Shown here: piece by piece, positions 39,734-49,954 of the stretch
How positions within the stretch are numbered: position 1 is the stretch's first letter
Layout of the letters: the number at the start of each line of letters is the position of its first letter
Source of the DNA: Candidatus Nitrosopumilus sp.
GTDB lineage: Archaea; Thermoproteota; Nitrososphaeria; Nitrososphaerales; Nitrosopumilaceae
Direction of reading: 5' to 3'
Assembly: GCA_029250275.1 (NCBI GenBank)
Contig: JAPFBP010000001.1
Location: 1-64,000 of the forward strand
DNA: 64,000 bases
Made by a program: the position numbers and the translations under genes
Notes under the pieces: model-generated
Told to the model about the DNA's origin: nothing
The model's input: only the letters and a program-made list of their open reading frames with translations
Database searches by the model: none

Positions 39734-42592
39734 TTAGTTGCCTACCTCAATTGAGATATAATGTATCTCAGGAAGGCCATCTTTTATAAATATAGTTCCA
39801 ATATTGAGATTGGTATCTTCTTGCCACATGAATACTCTGTCATTATGTGGTTTTACAAAGTCATCAATGAATTCAGATAAGAATTCTTCAACATCTGCAC
39901 GATCACTTTCAGTAAAGAAAAAGAATTCTCCTTCATTAAATGATAGTGGAATCTGAATAGATGTAGGTTCAGAAATAGAAATATCATTTATTTCAAACAT
40001 TGATTTTATGATATCAATTCTATCACTTCTAACTAATTCAACATAATCATCATCAGCAGTAGTTGTAGTTGATGCCACACCAGAAACTTTCTTCAAATAT
40101 GCTTCAAATGCTTCTTCTTGGGTTTGACCTAATCCAACGAAATATTCTCCATTAAATGCAGCGCCTACTGCTGCAATAGTTCCTAGTTGAGCAACTACCC
40201 CACCAGCACCTGCAGTGTATACAGGAATAAAGTAAACATCATGATCACCTACACGATACAAAATATTATCACCAATTCTTGGATTTCTCAATAATGTCTT
40301 TAGTTGAGCAAATTCTGAATCTCTATCAAGGGCTTCTCTAACAGCTGTAGGACCTATTAGTTTAGTATCAGAATTTAATGGAACTTCATAAAATTGCATG
40401 TCACCTAGTCTATCAAGATCATTTTCTACTACCATGTATCCTGCAAGATTTCTACCTTGAGAACCTCTTAATTCCAATGAAAGTAATCCCAAAAATTCTG
40501 TTTGCTCAAATCCAGGAGGTTTTGCTTCTACATAGTACGTATCAAGACCATCTGGAATTTCATAGAATTCATTTGCTTGAATAAATGTCTCAACATTAGT
40601 TACATGGTAGATATTATACATCTCTGTTTTCCAATTGAATAATTCAACAGGATATCGAATTTGTTCTTCTAACCATGTTGGTATTGGTTGGAATTGTTCT
40701 TTATATTGACTAGCAAACATGTCAGTAAAGAAATCATCTCCAATTTTTAATAATTGAATATCACCATTGTAAGTATCAACAAGAGCATATCCTACTAAAC
40801 GCAAGTATGGATTTCCGACAGACCATGGAACATCACCCGTATCAAATCCAACGATTAATGGAATTAACCAATATGAATTTTCTCCATCAGTTACAGGAAG
40901 CGAATCTAATTCTTTTCCAAATAAATCATAGAGGAAATAAGGATACAAAATTTCCATTCTGTCATGAACGTCTTTGTATCTCATAATGTGTACTGATTCA
41001 CCTGGAAATGAAAGCAAAAAGTTTGGCTCAAATATCCAACTCAAAGGCGGTGAAACATCTAATCCACCTAAACCAGAATAAGATACTCCTCCAAGTTCGG
41101 CACTGTTTTGATCATCTCTTGAATTAGGATAAGCAGACCAAGTTTGCTCAAATAATCCTCCTTCACCGTAGTAGATTTCTCTTTGTTTGAAGAATTTTCC
41201 ACTGTCAATAATTTGTCCATCAGTTGCCTCTAAGGTAAGAAATCCATTTGGAACGTGAGTATAAACAAGATGTTCGTTGTACCATTTATTTTCAAGGCTA
41301 ACAGAGGTAGGTAAAATTGGCTTCATTGAAGCAGTCCAGTATAATGTATTGTTAAAGCGAAGGATATCATTATCTTCAAAGTCGACATACGGAATTAGGC
41401 CTATCTCAGGCTTTAATTTAGCGAATGCTGCTTCCCAATCCCAAACTCGAATAACATCAAGAACATCACTGTTTTGTTTTACATAATTTTTAATATTGTT
41501 TGCAGAAACAGACGTTAATTGAACATCATGTATATTTTCTTGTACATCATTTAATTCCCCAAGATAACGATTAACTCCAATTTGCTGGGCTGTATATGGT
41601 CCTAAAAATTCAATCTTCTTTGAATCAGCAATGCTGTTATTCACTGAAACAACGCCAAATACTATAATTGCAATTACAATAATTGTTAAAAATCTGATGT
41701 ATACATCTCGCTTAAACATATGAGTTAGTACACGTGCTCTAATTCTATCAACTACTGAAAAAGCAATTAATGCAAAACCTATGACAAGAGTCCCTCCAAT
41801 TATATATCTTGTATTGTAATCGATTTGATTTGTAAAAAACAGATTAATTCCTACCCAAATTATACCAATGCCAATTATTCCTTCAATAGTTGAAACATAA
41901 TTTAGATATCTTGGTTTGCCTTTATTGGAATCTTGTAGATAAGATGTAATTACATTAATTATTCTATGAATTCCAACATACAAAACTAAACGAAGTGTTA
42001 TTGCTGCAAGTAATGGAGGAATCAATATTACCAAAGCAGGAATCATTGGAACAACATTTTCTGCTGCATAGTTTGGATTATTATCAGGAGTTACAAAAGG
42101 TAAAGTAAACAATGATGGAATATTCTCTAGTCCCAAAGTATTTCCATCAATAAAAGATATTGCTGCAAATCCAAACATAATATTTGCAAAGAATGCTCCA
42201 AAAAGTAAGATCTTTGTAATTTGCCAGATTACAAATTGTACTGATGATAACTTGTAATCTCTAAAACTTTTTAGTGCAGTTGAAATTTGTTGTTGCCCGC
42301 CACTTCCTAAAAATCCAATTCCAGTACTAATTGCATACCAGAAAATTGAAGAACGTCCTACAATGTTAACTCGAATAAGAGCAATTGCAGATAGAATTAT
42401 TGCAGAAACAAGTGTGTAATAGAGAGGTTTGCTAAATTGATCGCCAAATTCTGTGAAATTCATCGATAAAACTACTGCCTGATTTCCCACCATAGTGAAA
42501 ATTATAATTCCAATAATTGCAATAATGCCTAATCTGATGTATTTTCCAGCATCAGGAGGAGGAGTTTGCTTATCAGTAGAGGCGCTATACAA
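39734..42592 (-). CDS. UPF0182 family membrane protein
   Basis: 952 aa, N-terminal TM helices plus large extracytoplasmic domain characteristic of UPF0182/COG1615. Confidence 0.9.
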   Translation of the reverse strand: MYSASTDKQTPPPDAGKYIRLGIIAIIGIIIFTMVGNQAVVLSMNFTEFGDQFSKPLYYTLVSAIILSAIALIRVNIVGRSSIFWYAISTGIGFLGSGGQQQISTALKSFRDYKLSSVQFVIWQITKILLFGAFFANIMFGFAAISFIDGNTLGLENIPSLFTLPFVTPDNNPNYAAENVVPMIPALVILIPPLLAAITLRLVLYVGIHRIINVITSYLQDSNKGKPRYLNYVSTIEGIIGIGIIWVGINLFFTNQIDYNTRYIIGGTLVIGFALIAFSVVDRIRARVLTHMFKRDVYIRFLTIIVIAIIVFGVVSVNNSIADSKKIEFLGPYTAQQIGVNRYLGELNDVQENIHDVQLTSVSANNIKNYVKQNSDVLDVIRVWDWEAAFAKLKPEIGLIPYVDFEDNDILRFNNTLYWTASMKPILPTSVSLENKWYNEHLVYTHVPNGFLTLEATDGQIIDSGKFFKQREIYYGEGGLFEQTWSAYPNSRDDQNSAELGGVSYSGLGGLDVSPPLSWIFEPNFLLSFPGESVHIMRYKDVHDRMEILYPYFLYDLFGKELDSLPVTDGENSYWLIPLIVGFDTGDVPWSVGNPYLRLVGYALVDTYNGDIQLLKIGDDFFTDMFASQYKEQFQPIPTWLEEQIRYPVELFNWKTEMYNIYHVTNVETFIQANEFYEIPDGLDTYYVEAKPPGFEQTEFLGLLSLELRGSQGRNLAGYMVVENDLDRLGDMQFYEVPLNSDTKLIGPTAVREALDRDSEFAQLKTLLRNPRIGDNILYRVGDHDVYFIPVYTAGAGGVVAQLGTIAAVGAAFNGEYFVGLGQTQEEAFEAYLKKVSGVASTTTTADDDYVELVRSDRIDIIKSMFEINDISISEPTSIQIPLSFNEGEFFFFTESDRADVEEFLSEFIDDFVKPHNDRVFMWQEDTNLNIGTIFIKDGLPEIHYISIEVGN

Positions 42593-42639
42593 AACTAAGT
42601 TTTCTTAAAATTTGGTAAATTAATGTCTTACCAGTAAAA

Positions 42640-43761
42640 TCAAGCTATTCTAGATAGTTTTTTACAAATCATATAGACTGCTGCAAATGTTGGAACTGTT
42701 ACTTTTTCATTAATGTATGGACCAAACTTTTTATTTTTTAATTTGAATTCAATAGGAGAATTTGCAATAACTTCTACTGTATCATCACTAAGAAAAGATG
42801 CTTCAACATATGGATCAAAGTTTGTTAGATTATCACAGTGAATTTTTGTAAGGCCACTTTTGCTATTAATTGAACCAGGCAATCTAAAAATTCTATGAAT
42901 GTCCATAGTTACATTTGGATCAATTTTTACACCAATATTTTTTGATACATCATCTAGAGTTTTTTGAAAAGATGAATAACCATTTGCAAGTAATTCTGTA
43001 ATTATTTTTGAGCGTTTTGATTTTGAACCAAAAACATGTTTAGAGAATCTACCTCTCCATCCATTTTCATTAAAATCTGGAAAAAATGCACGATTTTGTT
43101 TGAGTTTCTTCATTCCAAATGTTTCAGGAATAGATCCACGTAGAGAAATATAATCAGTTAATTCTGATCTCTCTCTGGAGCCGATTTCTTGAAATTGAGA
43201 ATTATACACATAAACATGAAATCCTTCATTACCAGAAAAATAGACTTGAATATTTTCTTTAGTTATTGCAAGATCATTAATTAAAACTTCTGATAACTTT
43301 TCAACCTCAATTTTAGATGCATCAATGCAATTTTTACATGGTAAAGATTTTTTTTCTAGTTTTGTAGAATTACATTTTGAACATTGTGTAAGATTTTTTG
43401 AGATATCATTACAATCATTACAAATTGATATTGTGTGATTTTCTCTACAGGATAGATTTAGATCTTTTGCATCAATATCAAAAATTAGATCTGCTTCTTT
43501 CCAATCTTTCTCATTCATTGGTGAATTGGGAAATGTATAGTATGCATTAGAACAATAAACATCAGATGGGATATTTTGCATTAGTAGTAGATGTAATTCC
43601 TTATCATCTTTGAGTGAAATATGACGAGTCATTCCTGAATTAAATTTCTGGTAACCAAATTCTCTTTCAGATGTTCTTTCTGGAACTTTGATTAGATCAA
43701 AATGGTTAAAATAATATTTTTTGAATGAATCCTCTAAGAATAGTGTATCTGCTTCTTGCAT
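42640..43761 (-). CDS. priS: DNA primase small subunit PriS
   Basis: REFGYQKF...MTRHISLKD; EADLIFDIDAKDL; FSGNEGFHVYV. Confidence 0.95.
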   Translation of the reverse strand: MQEADTLFLEDSFKKYYFNHFDLIKVPERTSEREFGYQKFNSGMTRHISLKDDKELHLLLMQNIPSDVYCSNAYYTFPNSPMNEKDWKEADLIFDIDAKDLNLSCRENHTISICNDCNDISKNLTQCSKCNSTKLEKKSLPCKNCIDASKIEVEKLSEVLINDLAITKENIQVYFSGNEGFHVYVYNSQFQEIGSRERSELTDYISLRGSIPETFGMKKLKQNRAFFPDFNENGWRGRFSKHVFGSKSKRSKIITELLANGYSSFQKTLDDVSKNIGVKIDPNVTMDIHRIFRLPGSINSKSGLTKIHCDNLTNFDPYVEASFLSDDTVEVIANSPIEFKLKNKKFGPYINEKVTVPTFAAVYMICKKLSRIA

Positions 43762-44786
43762 TATTTTTTCTTCCTTCCAAACTGTAAGGGATTAATGATG
43801 TTATCACATTCAGAGGTAGCAAAACATAGACTTTGAGTTTTTAGTTTCTCACAAGAAGGACAAGAATACTGAGTTCCACTACCAGATGTACCAGCCAAGT
43901 GATTCAGTTGGTATAATGTAACACGTGGATTGTAATCAGGTGCATTTTTGAACAATGGTGCAATTTGTTGTATTGTTTGTCCTTTAGATAAAAGAAAAGT
44001 TGCAAGCATAAATCTTCCAGAATGAGGAAGATTTTCACCTTTTTCTAATATGTCAATTGCATGTTTTATGCAAGGTGGATATTCTCCAGTAGTTACAGTA
44101 TATGTTACAAACTTTTTTGATAATAAAACTAGTTTGTTGACAGAATCTTCAAATCCAGGAATCATTGTAGGTGTTTTTGCATTAATAATTTTTGAATTGA
44201 TGTATGTTCCCAATTCTTTTCTTATCAATCTGACTGTTTCATGCGGTGAAAGAAAAACTTGGCCATTTTCTACATGTCGATTGATTAATTTCCATTCTCT
44301 TTCATGAAAATTAATAGAATGTTTTAGATAATCAGAAACAGGAATTATAAAATAATCATCAGATTTTTCTACTTGAACTGAAAAAAGATCATCAATTATT
44401 TTAATTGCAAGTTGATTTTTTGATTCATCTGAAATATTTGCAAGATCTTTTTCTAAATATTTTTCTGCACGTCTTGCCTCAGCTAAAGAAAATCTCTTGA
44501 TTAGAGTATGCATTCCACTTAGTTTCAATAGAACTATAGCCAATAGAAATGAAAAAACTTCCCTTGGAAGAGCAGCCTCTTTGGAAACATGATCTCCATC
44601 CAGATCAGATTTATAGATTTTTCCATCTGCTGCTGTTAGAATCCGTTCATATGCCTTGCTGATTAACTGCTTCAAATCAGGATCTGTTCCAAACTGCTCA
44701 AGTGAAAACCCTTGATCTTTTAGATATTGACCTGCATCTGCTAGGAATGGATATTTTGCAATTTCATCTTGTCCTAGTGCAAGCAT
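43761..44786 (-). CDS. priL: DNA primase large subunit PriL
   Basis: PPCIKHAIDIL...LPHSGRFMLATFLLSKG Fe-S primase domain; overlaps priS by 1 nt. Confidence 0.95.
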   Translation of the reverse strand: MLALGQDEIAKYPFLADAGQYLKDQGFSLEQFGTDPDLKQLISKAYERILTAADGKIYKSDLDGDHVSKEAALPREVFSFLLAIVLLKLSGMHTLIKRFSLAEARRAEKYLEKDLANISDESKNQLAIKIIDDLFSVQVEKSDDYFIIPVSDYLKHSINFHEREWKLINRHVENGQVFLSPHETVRLIRKELGTYINSKIINAKTPTMIPGFEDSVNKLVLLSKKFVTYTVTTGEYPPCIKHAIDILEKGENLPHSGRFMLATFLLSKGQTIQQIAPLFKNAPDYNPRVTLYQLNHLAGTSGSGTQYSCPSCEKLKTQSLCFATSECDNIINPLQFGRKKK

Positions 44787-44874
44787 GAAAGTAATTTACT
44801 GGGTTTACTTAAAAATCTGATTTTTTGAATTTTGACGCTGGTTTAAATTATGTTTTGAGAAAAACGTATCATAT

Positions 44875-45712
44875 GCAGATTGGATGTCATGTCTCAATAT
44901 CAGGATCAATTGACAAATCAGTAGATAATGCAGTTGAGAGAAAATGTTCTGCATTTCAAATTTTTACAAGAAATCCAAGAGGTTGGCACGCAAAAGAACT
45001 AATCAAAGAAGACATTGATAATTTCAAATCAAAACTAAAGACAAGTAAGATTGATAGATTTGCAACATGTGCGCATATGCCATATTTACCAAATCTTGCA
45101 TCACCCAAAGATGAGGGATTTGAGAAATCTGTTAAAACTTTGATTGACGAAACTGAAAGATGCTCACAATTAGGAATTCCGTATCTAGTAACACATCTCG
45201 GAAGTCATTTAGGTACCGGGGATGAAGCTGGAATTAAACGACTAGTAGAAGGATTCACAAAAGCTGGAAAGACAAAAAATGATGTGATGATTCTTTTAGA
45301 AAATACTGCAGGACAAAAAAATTCTGTTGGTTCTAACTTTGAACAGTTGGGAGAAATTTTTAAACAACTAAAACCTACAAAAAAATTTGGTGTTTGTTTA
45401 GATACTTGTCATGCATTTGTTTCAGGTTATGATTTAAAAACTGAAAAAGATGTAAAAAAAACTTTTTCTGAATTTGATAAACATGTTGGAATAAATAATT
45501 TAAAAATTCTTCATCTTAATGATGCTAAAGGAGAAATTGGTTGTAATTTGGATAGACATTATCATTTGGGATTAGGTGGAATTGGAGAAAAAGGTATTTC
45601 AGCTGTTGTAAAATTTGCTAATAAGAAAAAAATTCCTATAATTTTAGAGACCCCAATTGATGATGACAGAGATGACTTTGAAAATGTACGAATTGCAAAG
45701 GGATTTGCGTAG
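44875..45712 (+). CDS. nfo: Endonuclease IV
   Basis: MQIGCHVSISGSIDKSVDNA; AFQIFTRNPRGW; CLDTCHAFVSGYD; LHLNDAK. Confidence 0.96.
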
Positions 45713-45731
45713 AAATTTATTTCATGGATGA

Positions 45732-47201
45732 GTGAATGATATAATGGATTATGAAGCAGTGATGAAACTAGCACTTGAGCGTGGATTCTACTTTCCTAGC
45801 TGTGAAATTTATGCAGATGCCCAGGCTGGATTTTGGGAGTATGGACCATCTGGCGTTAGTCTAAAAAATAAATTTCTTGAACTGTGGAGAAGAGAACTAA
45901 TCAGAAGAGACGGAATGCTTGAAATTGATGGGTCTCAAATAATGTCAAAATCAGTTTTTGAAGCATCTGGGCATTTAGGAAATTTTGCAGATCCCATAAT
46001 CAAATGTACAAAATGTAATGCTACATTTAGAGCAGATAGAACTATTGCAGAACTTGTACAGATTGAAATTCCTGAAAGTGCAGATTTGGAAGAATTTGAT
46101 AATGCAATTACACAAAATAATATAAAGTGTCCTAAATGTAAGGGGAATTTTAACAAGACAAAAAATTTCAACATGATGTTCAAAGTCGGTATTGGTCCTG
46201 AAGAAGAAGAAGCATATCTACGACCTGAGACATGTCAATCAATCTTTGTAGATTTTCCTAGACTATACAAAACAATGCGAGGTAAACTTCCTTTGGGAAT
46301 TGCACAAGTAGGTAAAAGTTTTAGAAATGAGATTGCTCCAAGGCAAAGTCTACTTCGATTAAGAGAGTTTTACCAGGCAGAAATTGAAGTGTTTTGCAAT
46401 CCAAACAAACTATCAGAGGTGGAAAAGTTCTCAGAAATTCAAGATGTTGTTCTTAGAATTCAGACAGATGGAGATCCTGTACCCATGACATGTAAAGAAG
46501 CAGTAGAATCAGGTGTTGTTCCTAACAAGCTTGTAGCATATTATTTGGGAATTTTGACTGAATTTTATGAAAAGACAGGAATCGACGTTACAAAAAGCAG
46601 ATTTAGAAAACTAGGTGATAAAGAAAAAGCATTCTATGCTAAAGTTGCATTTGATTTTGAGGTAGAAACTACAATTGGATGGCTAGAACTTGTTGCATGT
46701 AATTACAGATCTGATTATGATTTGACCAGTCATGCAAAAAAGAGTAAGCAAAAATTTGAGATAATGGATGGTGATGACAAAGTATTACCACATGTATTTG
46801 AGATATCAATGGGAATTGATAGGAGTTTGTATACAATATTAGAGCATAGTTTGAAGGATGATAAAGAACATGAAAGGACAGTATTATCATTAAAGCCATA
46901 CCTTGCTCCAATACATGTAGGAATTTTATCTCTAGTCAAAAAAGATGGTCTCAAAGAGAAAACTGATGAGATTTACCTTCAAGTTAAAAGAAAATTTGAT
47001 GCATTTTTAGATCATTCCGGTGCTATTGGAAGACGATACAGAAGACTAGATGAGATTGGTTCTCCATTTGCCATAACTGTTGATCATCAAACTCTAGAAG
47101 ATAACACAGTAACAATTAGAAAAAGAGATTCCATGGAACAAAGTAGAATTAACATTTCAGAATTAGATTCTATTTTATTAGATTCAACTGCTTATCCTTG
47201 A
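45732..47201 (+). CDS. glyS: Glycyl-tRNA synthetase (archaeal/eukaryotic type)
   Basis: RGFYFPSCEIYADAQAGFWEYGPSGVSLKNKF; LRPETCQSIFVDFPRL; RNEIAPRQSLLRLREFYQAEIEVF. Confidence 0.97.
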   Translation: MNDIMDYEAVMKLALERGFYFPSCEIYADAQAGFWEYGPSGVSLKNKFLELWRRELIRRDGMLEIDGSQIMSKSVFEASGHLGNFADPIIKCTKCNATFRADRTIAELVQIEIPESADLEEFDNAITQNNIKCPKCKGNFNKTKNFNMMFKVGIGPEEEEAYLRPETCQSIFVDFPRLYKTMRGKLPLGIAQVGKSFRNEIAPRQSLLRLREFYQAEIEVFCNPNKLSEVEKFSEIQDVVLRIQTDGDPVPMTCKEAVESGVVPNKLVAYYLGILTEFYEKTGIDVTKSRFRKLGDKEKAFYAKVAFDFEVETTIGWLELVACNYRSDYDLTSHAKKSKQKFEIMDGDDKVLPHVFEISMGIDRSLYTILEHSLKDDKEHERTVLSLKPYLAPIHVGILSLVKKDGLKEKTDEIYLQVKRKFDAFLDHSGAIGRRYRRLDEIGSPFAITVDHQTLEDNTVTIRKRDSMEQSRINISELDSILLDSTAYP

Positions 47202-47224
47202 TAATATTTTTAAAATATAGATAA

Positions 47225-47587
47225 TCATTGTGATTTAACAGTAATTGTTTCAGAATAATATCTGTATGTTATCTTTACAATTGGATCTTCTGATGCATAT
47301 GCTTGTTGTACAAATTCATCATCACTTTCAAGTGATACATTCCATTGACCAATAATTGGATCAATTGAAGTAATTGTGAATCTCTCAAGTGTGTTATCTG
47401 CTCCACTATACTTGACTCTGAATGTCTGTTCTCCATATGGAACACTTTCTAATCCACCACGTTTGTCAAGAGTGTTGTCTTTAACTAGACATTCATCTCC
47501 ACCACCGATGATACATTGTCCTTGAGGATCAATTACTTTGAATCTCAATTCAGAATTAGCATTAAATGCATTGCATTTGCAGATCCT
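47225..47587 (-). pseudogene. 5'-truncated gene fragment (C-terminal part of a secreted/surface-like protein)
   Basis: NAFNANSELRFKVIDPQGQCIIGGGDECLVKDNTLDKRGGLESVPYGEQTFRVKYSGADN...; no natural start, the only upstream start falls in a tandem-repeat junction. Confidence 0.55.
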
Positions 47588-47589
47588 AG

Positions 47590-47835
47590 TGTGTATCAAC
47601 TGTATCAACTACGCCACAAATAGTTACTGTTGAAGTTGTCTTTGCTGGTGGTGGTACAGCAACAGGTTTTGACATCAATCATGCCTCATGTATCACAACT
47701 ATTACCGAAGCTGAATTGTTTAATACCGGTGGTGCCACTGTAACAGCAAACAACATGTTTGCAAATCAAGGTTTTACCGTAGTAATTGGAGCAAATGACA
47801 AGTTAACTGTCACTTGGGCAATAAGATTCACATAA
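47590..47835 (+). pseudogene. 5'-truncated gene fragment (C-terminal part of a beta-rich structural/surface-like protein)
   Basis: Frame opens right after TAG at 47587 and reads ...STTPQIVTVEVVFAGGGTATGFDINHASCITTITEAELFNTGGATVTANNMFANQGFTVVIGANDKLTVTWAIRFT*. Confidence 0.55.
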
Positions 47836-47989
47836 CCAAAACAAGCTAAAAAACATGAGTGAGGACCATTTTTTCTTATTTTTAAAAAATTAAAGTTTAA
47901 TTCATTATCAAAAGTACTGAATATTGAATAATCAAATGTATAATAAAAATTAAGATTTAATATCTATTAAAATTTGAATTTAATAAGAA

Positions 47990-49153
47990 ATGTTGAAACA
48001 GAGAAATGAAAATAATCAAATATCAATAATAATTCCCACATATAATGAGTCTGAAAATATTATTAAAATTTTACGTTCTATTGGAGAAATAATCCCAAAA
48101 AATATTATAACACAAGCAATTGTAGTAGATGATAATTCACCTGATGGAACAGGGAAATTAGTTGAAGATTATTTAAAAAATTTAAAAAAAATGGCAAATT
48201 ATACAATAGAAATAATTCACAGAAAAGCAAAAGATGGGTTGGGTTCTGCAATACTTAGAGGTATACAACAAGCAAAAGGTGATACCATTGTTGTAATGGA
48301 TAGTGACTTTTCTCACCCACCACAAATTATTCCAAAATTAATAGAATCAATAAAAAAATATCAATGTGACATTGCAATTGCGTCACGATACATCAAAGGT
48401 GGAAAAATTCAAGGTTGGTCTATTAAAAGAAAATTAATAAGCAAGTTTGCAACTTTAATTGCAAAAAAAGGATTAGGAATTAATACTAAGGATCCGATGT
48501 CAGGATTTTTTGCATTCAAAAGAAACATCATCAAAGGGTTAAACATTGATGCAATAGGTTACAAAATTCTTTTAGAGATTCTAGTCAAAACAAAAGGCGT
48601 AAGCATTAAAGAGATTCCATATACTTTTCAAGACAGGAAGTTAGGTGCTAGTAAATTAGATATGAAAACTATTACAGATTATTACAAGTCAGTTTGGAAG
48701 TTATACCGTTATGGTAAACCACTAGAAAAACAAGAAAAACGTTCATCAGTTAAATTTCTATCAAAAGCATCTAGATTTTACACCGTGGGGGCTTCAGGAT
48801 TTGCAGTAAATTATATGATCTCTTTATTGTTTATAGGAGGTATTTCTAACATGTGGTATTTGCATGCAAATATCATTGGAATTATTGCATCAATTACAAC
48901 TAATTTTATTTTCAACAAAGCATGGACGTTTGAAGATAGAGATTTCAGAATTAAAAAGACCATGTCACAATATGGAAAGTTTGCAATGTTTAGCTCCATT
49001 GGAGCCTTGGTACAATTAGGAATGGTGTATTTCTTAGTAGATAGTGCTGAATTAGTATATCCATTGGCTTTAATTCTTGCAGTAATGACTGCAGCATTTG
49101 GTAACTTTGTTTTCAACAAAAAATGGACGTTTAAAGAAAAAATAATAAATTAA
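47990..49153 (+). CDS. Dolichol-phosphate mannosyltransferase (GT2) fused to GtrA-like TM domain
   Basis: ISIIIPTYNESENI, VVDDNSPDGT, VMDSDFSHPP; C-terminal GtrA-like FNKAWTFEDR/FNKKWTFKEK repeats. Confidence 0.92.
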   Translation: MLKQRNENNQISIIIPTYNESENIIKILRSIGEIIPKNIITQAIVVDDNSPDGTGKLVEDYLKNLKKMANYTIEIIHRKAKDGLGSAILRGIQQAKGDTIVVMDSDFSHPPQIIPKLIESIKKYQCDIAIASRYIKGGKIQGWSIKRKLISKFATLIAKKGLGINTKDPMSGFFAFKRNIIKGLNIDAIGYKILLEILVKTKGVSIKEIPYTFQDRKLGASKLDMKTITDYYKSVWKLYRYGKPLEKQEKRSSVKFLSKASRFYTVGASGFAVNYMISLLFIGGISNMWYLHANIIGIIASITTNFIFNKAWTFEDRDFRIKKTMSQYGKFAMFSSIGALVQLGMVYFLVDSAELVYPLALILAVMTAAFGNFVFNKKWTFKEKIIN

Positions 49154-49199
49154 TTTTAAAGAAATTAAAATAAAAAAATCGACTTACGTCTTTTTCCAA

Positions 49200-49850
49200 T
49201 TACTCAAAGGTAGAAGTAGAGGATTGTGACGAAAGTCCAATTGAAGTTGGTACAGATGGGAATCTATCTCCTATCTGTTGCTCTGCTACTGCAGATGCTT
49301 CTCGAAGAATCTTTTCTGTTTCTTCATTTGAAACATCAGACTCCATACTAAATGAGTCTCCTGCAAGAGAGTCCATCATAAGTCCATTAAGTGTCTGGGT
49401 CATACTATTCAATTCTGAATCAGCTTCTGGCATGAATTTTCCGAGCGATGACTTCAATCCCTTCATTGTAGCCATTGCTGGTCCAATTGCCACCATAGCA
49501 TCACCAAGATCATGAATAGTTGTCAGTCTTAGTTGAACTTGTTCTAATGACATTCTTGCGTTGCCGAGCATCTTTGTAACTTTACGAATTTCAGCTAATT
49601 CGTTAGACAAAACTCTACTTGTGCTAGTATCATGTTGCTGCATTGCAGTCACGACTCTATGAAAGAGTTGCGCATCTCTTTCGCGCAGTTTACCTAACAT
49701 AGAATCCATTTTTGAAATTTGGACTTGTAGTTGGTTTACTGCAGTTGAAATTCGTGGTTTTAATGCACCTTGAGGTTTTACTGCATCACGTATTTTGCCA
49801 GTTACACTTTGGGTCTCTTGTCGAGCCCATGTACTGTCGAAGTTTGGCAT
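49200..49850 (-). CDS. CdvB-family (ESCRT-III/Snf7-like) cell-division protein paralog
   Basis: Charged helical Snf7-like core: KPRISTAVNQLQVQISKMDSMLGKLRERDAQLFHRVVTAMQQHD...RKVTKMLGNARMSLEQVQLRLTTIHDLGD. Confidence 0.85.
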   Translation of the reverse strand: MPNFDSTWARQETQSVTGKIRDAVKPQGALKPRISTAVNQLQVQISKMDSMLGKLRERDAQLFHRVVTAMQQHDTSTSRVLSNELAEIRKVTKMLGNARMSLEQVQLRLTTIHDLGDAMVAIGPAMATMKGLKSSLGKFMPEADSELNSMTQTLNGLMMDSLAGDSFSMESDVSNEETEKILREASAVAEQQIGDRFPSVPTSIGLSSQSSTSTFE

Positions 49851-49954
49851 GAAATGGAATTTAGAAATTTGGTCTTAATCAACAAGTGTAAATTTAGATC
49901 AGTTTTAGATTAAATTTAGCTAACAAACATTACTCTCAATTTCAAATACAAACT

